64,000 nt of DNA, from the NCBI RefSeq assembly GCF_003390935.1, contig NZ_QNQZ01000002.1:434001-498000 (forward strand). The letters run 5' to 3'. Source of the stretch: Lewinella sp. IMCC34191. GTDB taxonomy: Bacteria; Bacteroidota; Bacteroidia; Chitinophagales; Saprospiraceae. The notes under the pieces were generated by a model, which did not search any database, was not told the DNA's origin, and saw only the letters and a program-made list of their open reading frames with translations. Shown here one piece after another: positions 63,609 to 64,000 of this stretch (position 1 is the stretch's first letter; each line of letters starts with the position of its first letter). The position numbers were made by a program, and so were the translations under genes.

Positions 63609-63623
63609 CACAATCGATTGCGT
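63609..63623. repeat. 15-base direct repeat, copy 2
   Basis: Identical to copy 1; lies 18 bases before the -7 box of the divergent gene. Confidence 0.7.
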
Positions 63624-63641
63624 AGTGACAACCTCCAGCAA

Positions 63642-63649
63642 TACTTTTG
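63642..63649 (+). promoter_or_regulatory. -7 box for the last gene
   Basis: TACTTTTG, full TAnnTTTG match, 112 bases before the ATG at 63762. Confidence 0.4.
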
Positions 63650-63761
63650 TCTGCACCCCGGCAATGTAGCTTATCAGCGCTTTCACGCGCCACCTATCCA
63701 CCAGCGTATCCGAACCCAACCCTACCTCCCGGCGGTATGATGGAAAACCTAGTACCCAATC

Positions 63762-64000
63762 ATGGAAAATCGACAATTACAGGAATTCGAAAACGACCTG
63801 ATCGAACTCACCGACGAGGACCTCGTGGACCGCTACAATGACGACCTGGCCACCGACGCCTGGAAGGATGCCCCCACCGGCTACTCCGAAGTGATGCTGC
63901 GCGCCTTTCAGGGCCGCGACCTCGACATCAGCGCCATCACCGACGGCGATACTCTCCTCTACGACGCCCGCGTGGTGCTGGACGACGGCGTACTGCGTCG
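63762..64000 (+). CDS. unknown protein, 3' end outside the window
   Basis: The frame from ATG 63762 is open to the end of the window (79 codons) with native codon use. It starts MENRQLQEFENDLIELTDED and continues with many Asp and Glu (VVLDDGVLRR). This acidic, helical start is not recognised. It is cut by the window end, so its length and function are unknown. It is divergent from the CE15 gene. Confidence 0.65.
   Translation, partial: MENRQLQEFENDLIELTDEDLVDRYNDDLATDAWKDAPTGYSEVMLRAFQGRDLDISAITDGDTLLYDARVVLDDGVLR

Larger units (their letters stand above)
63305..63761. other. 457-bp regulatory region between the CE15 gene and the last gene
   Basis: Holds two copies of a 15-base repeat (63332-63346 and 63609-63623), one ACCTGCGCTCC-motif copy (63397-63412), a hairpin with a T-run on the minus strand (about 63451-63473), and a TAnnTTTG box at 63642. 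Two GACAACCTCCA copies are at 63581 and 63627. Confidence 0.6.

Overview
The window looks like chromosome from a fairly GC-rich member of the Bacteroidota, most probably the Saprospiria/Lewinella group. The evidence is as follows: five secreted proteins end in type IX secretion (T9SS) sorting tails with an FPNP motif; several promoters match the Bacteroidota -7 element TAnnTTTG and Shine-Dalgarno sites are weak or absent; a UpxY/NusG-like antiterminator heads a polysaccharide locus; lipoproteins are abundant. The genus is an inference, since no rRNA gene is present.

Region 1 (about 1-17.4 kb, all minus strand) is an exopolysaccharide/capsule locus. In transcription order it holds an antiterminator, a structured spacer, a GT4 glycosyltransferase, rmlB, rmlA, an exporter-type ABC protein, a nucleotide-sugar dehydrogenase, a UDP-glucuronate-type epimerase, a PHP-family phosphatase, a Wza-like export lipoprotein, a Wzc-like tyrosine autokinase with a Gly-Tyr repeat tail, a CMP-sugar cytidylyltransferase, two glycosyltransferases and a sulfotransferase. 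The last 4.3 kb are visibly AT-rich and look imported. No wzy or wzx is seen.

Region 2 (17.5-26.1 kb) has a giant T9SS beta-helix protein built from ~444-bp repeats, a MITE-like hairpin element, a response regulator plus von Willebrand-type membrane protein operon, a small methyltransferase and a cyclophilin lipoprotein. Region 3 (26.2-33.7 kb) has an MBOAT acyltransferase with an SGNH partner (AT-rich), rmlC, a DCC-family thiol protein, a second sulfotransferase, a beta-CASP nuclease and a lipoprotein. These could modify or complete the polysaccharide made by region 1.

Region 4 (33.6-37.2 kb) has a T9SS protein, a propeller-like lipoprotein and an IS110-family element whose 5' non-coding end probably encodes a bridge RNA. 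Region 5 (37.2-52.6 kb) is mostly housekeeping: uvrA, a phytochrome-like histidine kinase that seems to have lost its chromophore ligands, a TIM-barrel isomerase, a ZIP-like membrane protein, a Gfo/Idh oxidoreductase, a pair of 88-aa paralogues, era, cinA with a histone-like basic tail, a 2-oxoacid dehydrogenase E2, and a second small methyltransferase. Region 6 (52.6-64 kb) has a tandem pair of secreted CotH-type kinases, an acyl-CoA dehydrogenase, an unknown protein, a ferredoxin-adenylate cyclase fusion, a GT-A glycosyltransferase, a secreted CE15 glucuronoyl esterase, and the start of one gene that runs off the end.

No rRNA, tRNA or CRISPR array was seen. The most notable leads are the IS110 bridge-RNA region, the hairpin-rich spacer behind the antiterminator, a short repeated motif found seven times, the CinA tail, and the redox cyclase and kinase fusions.
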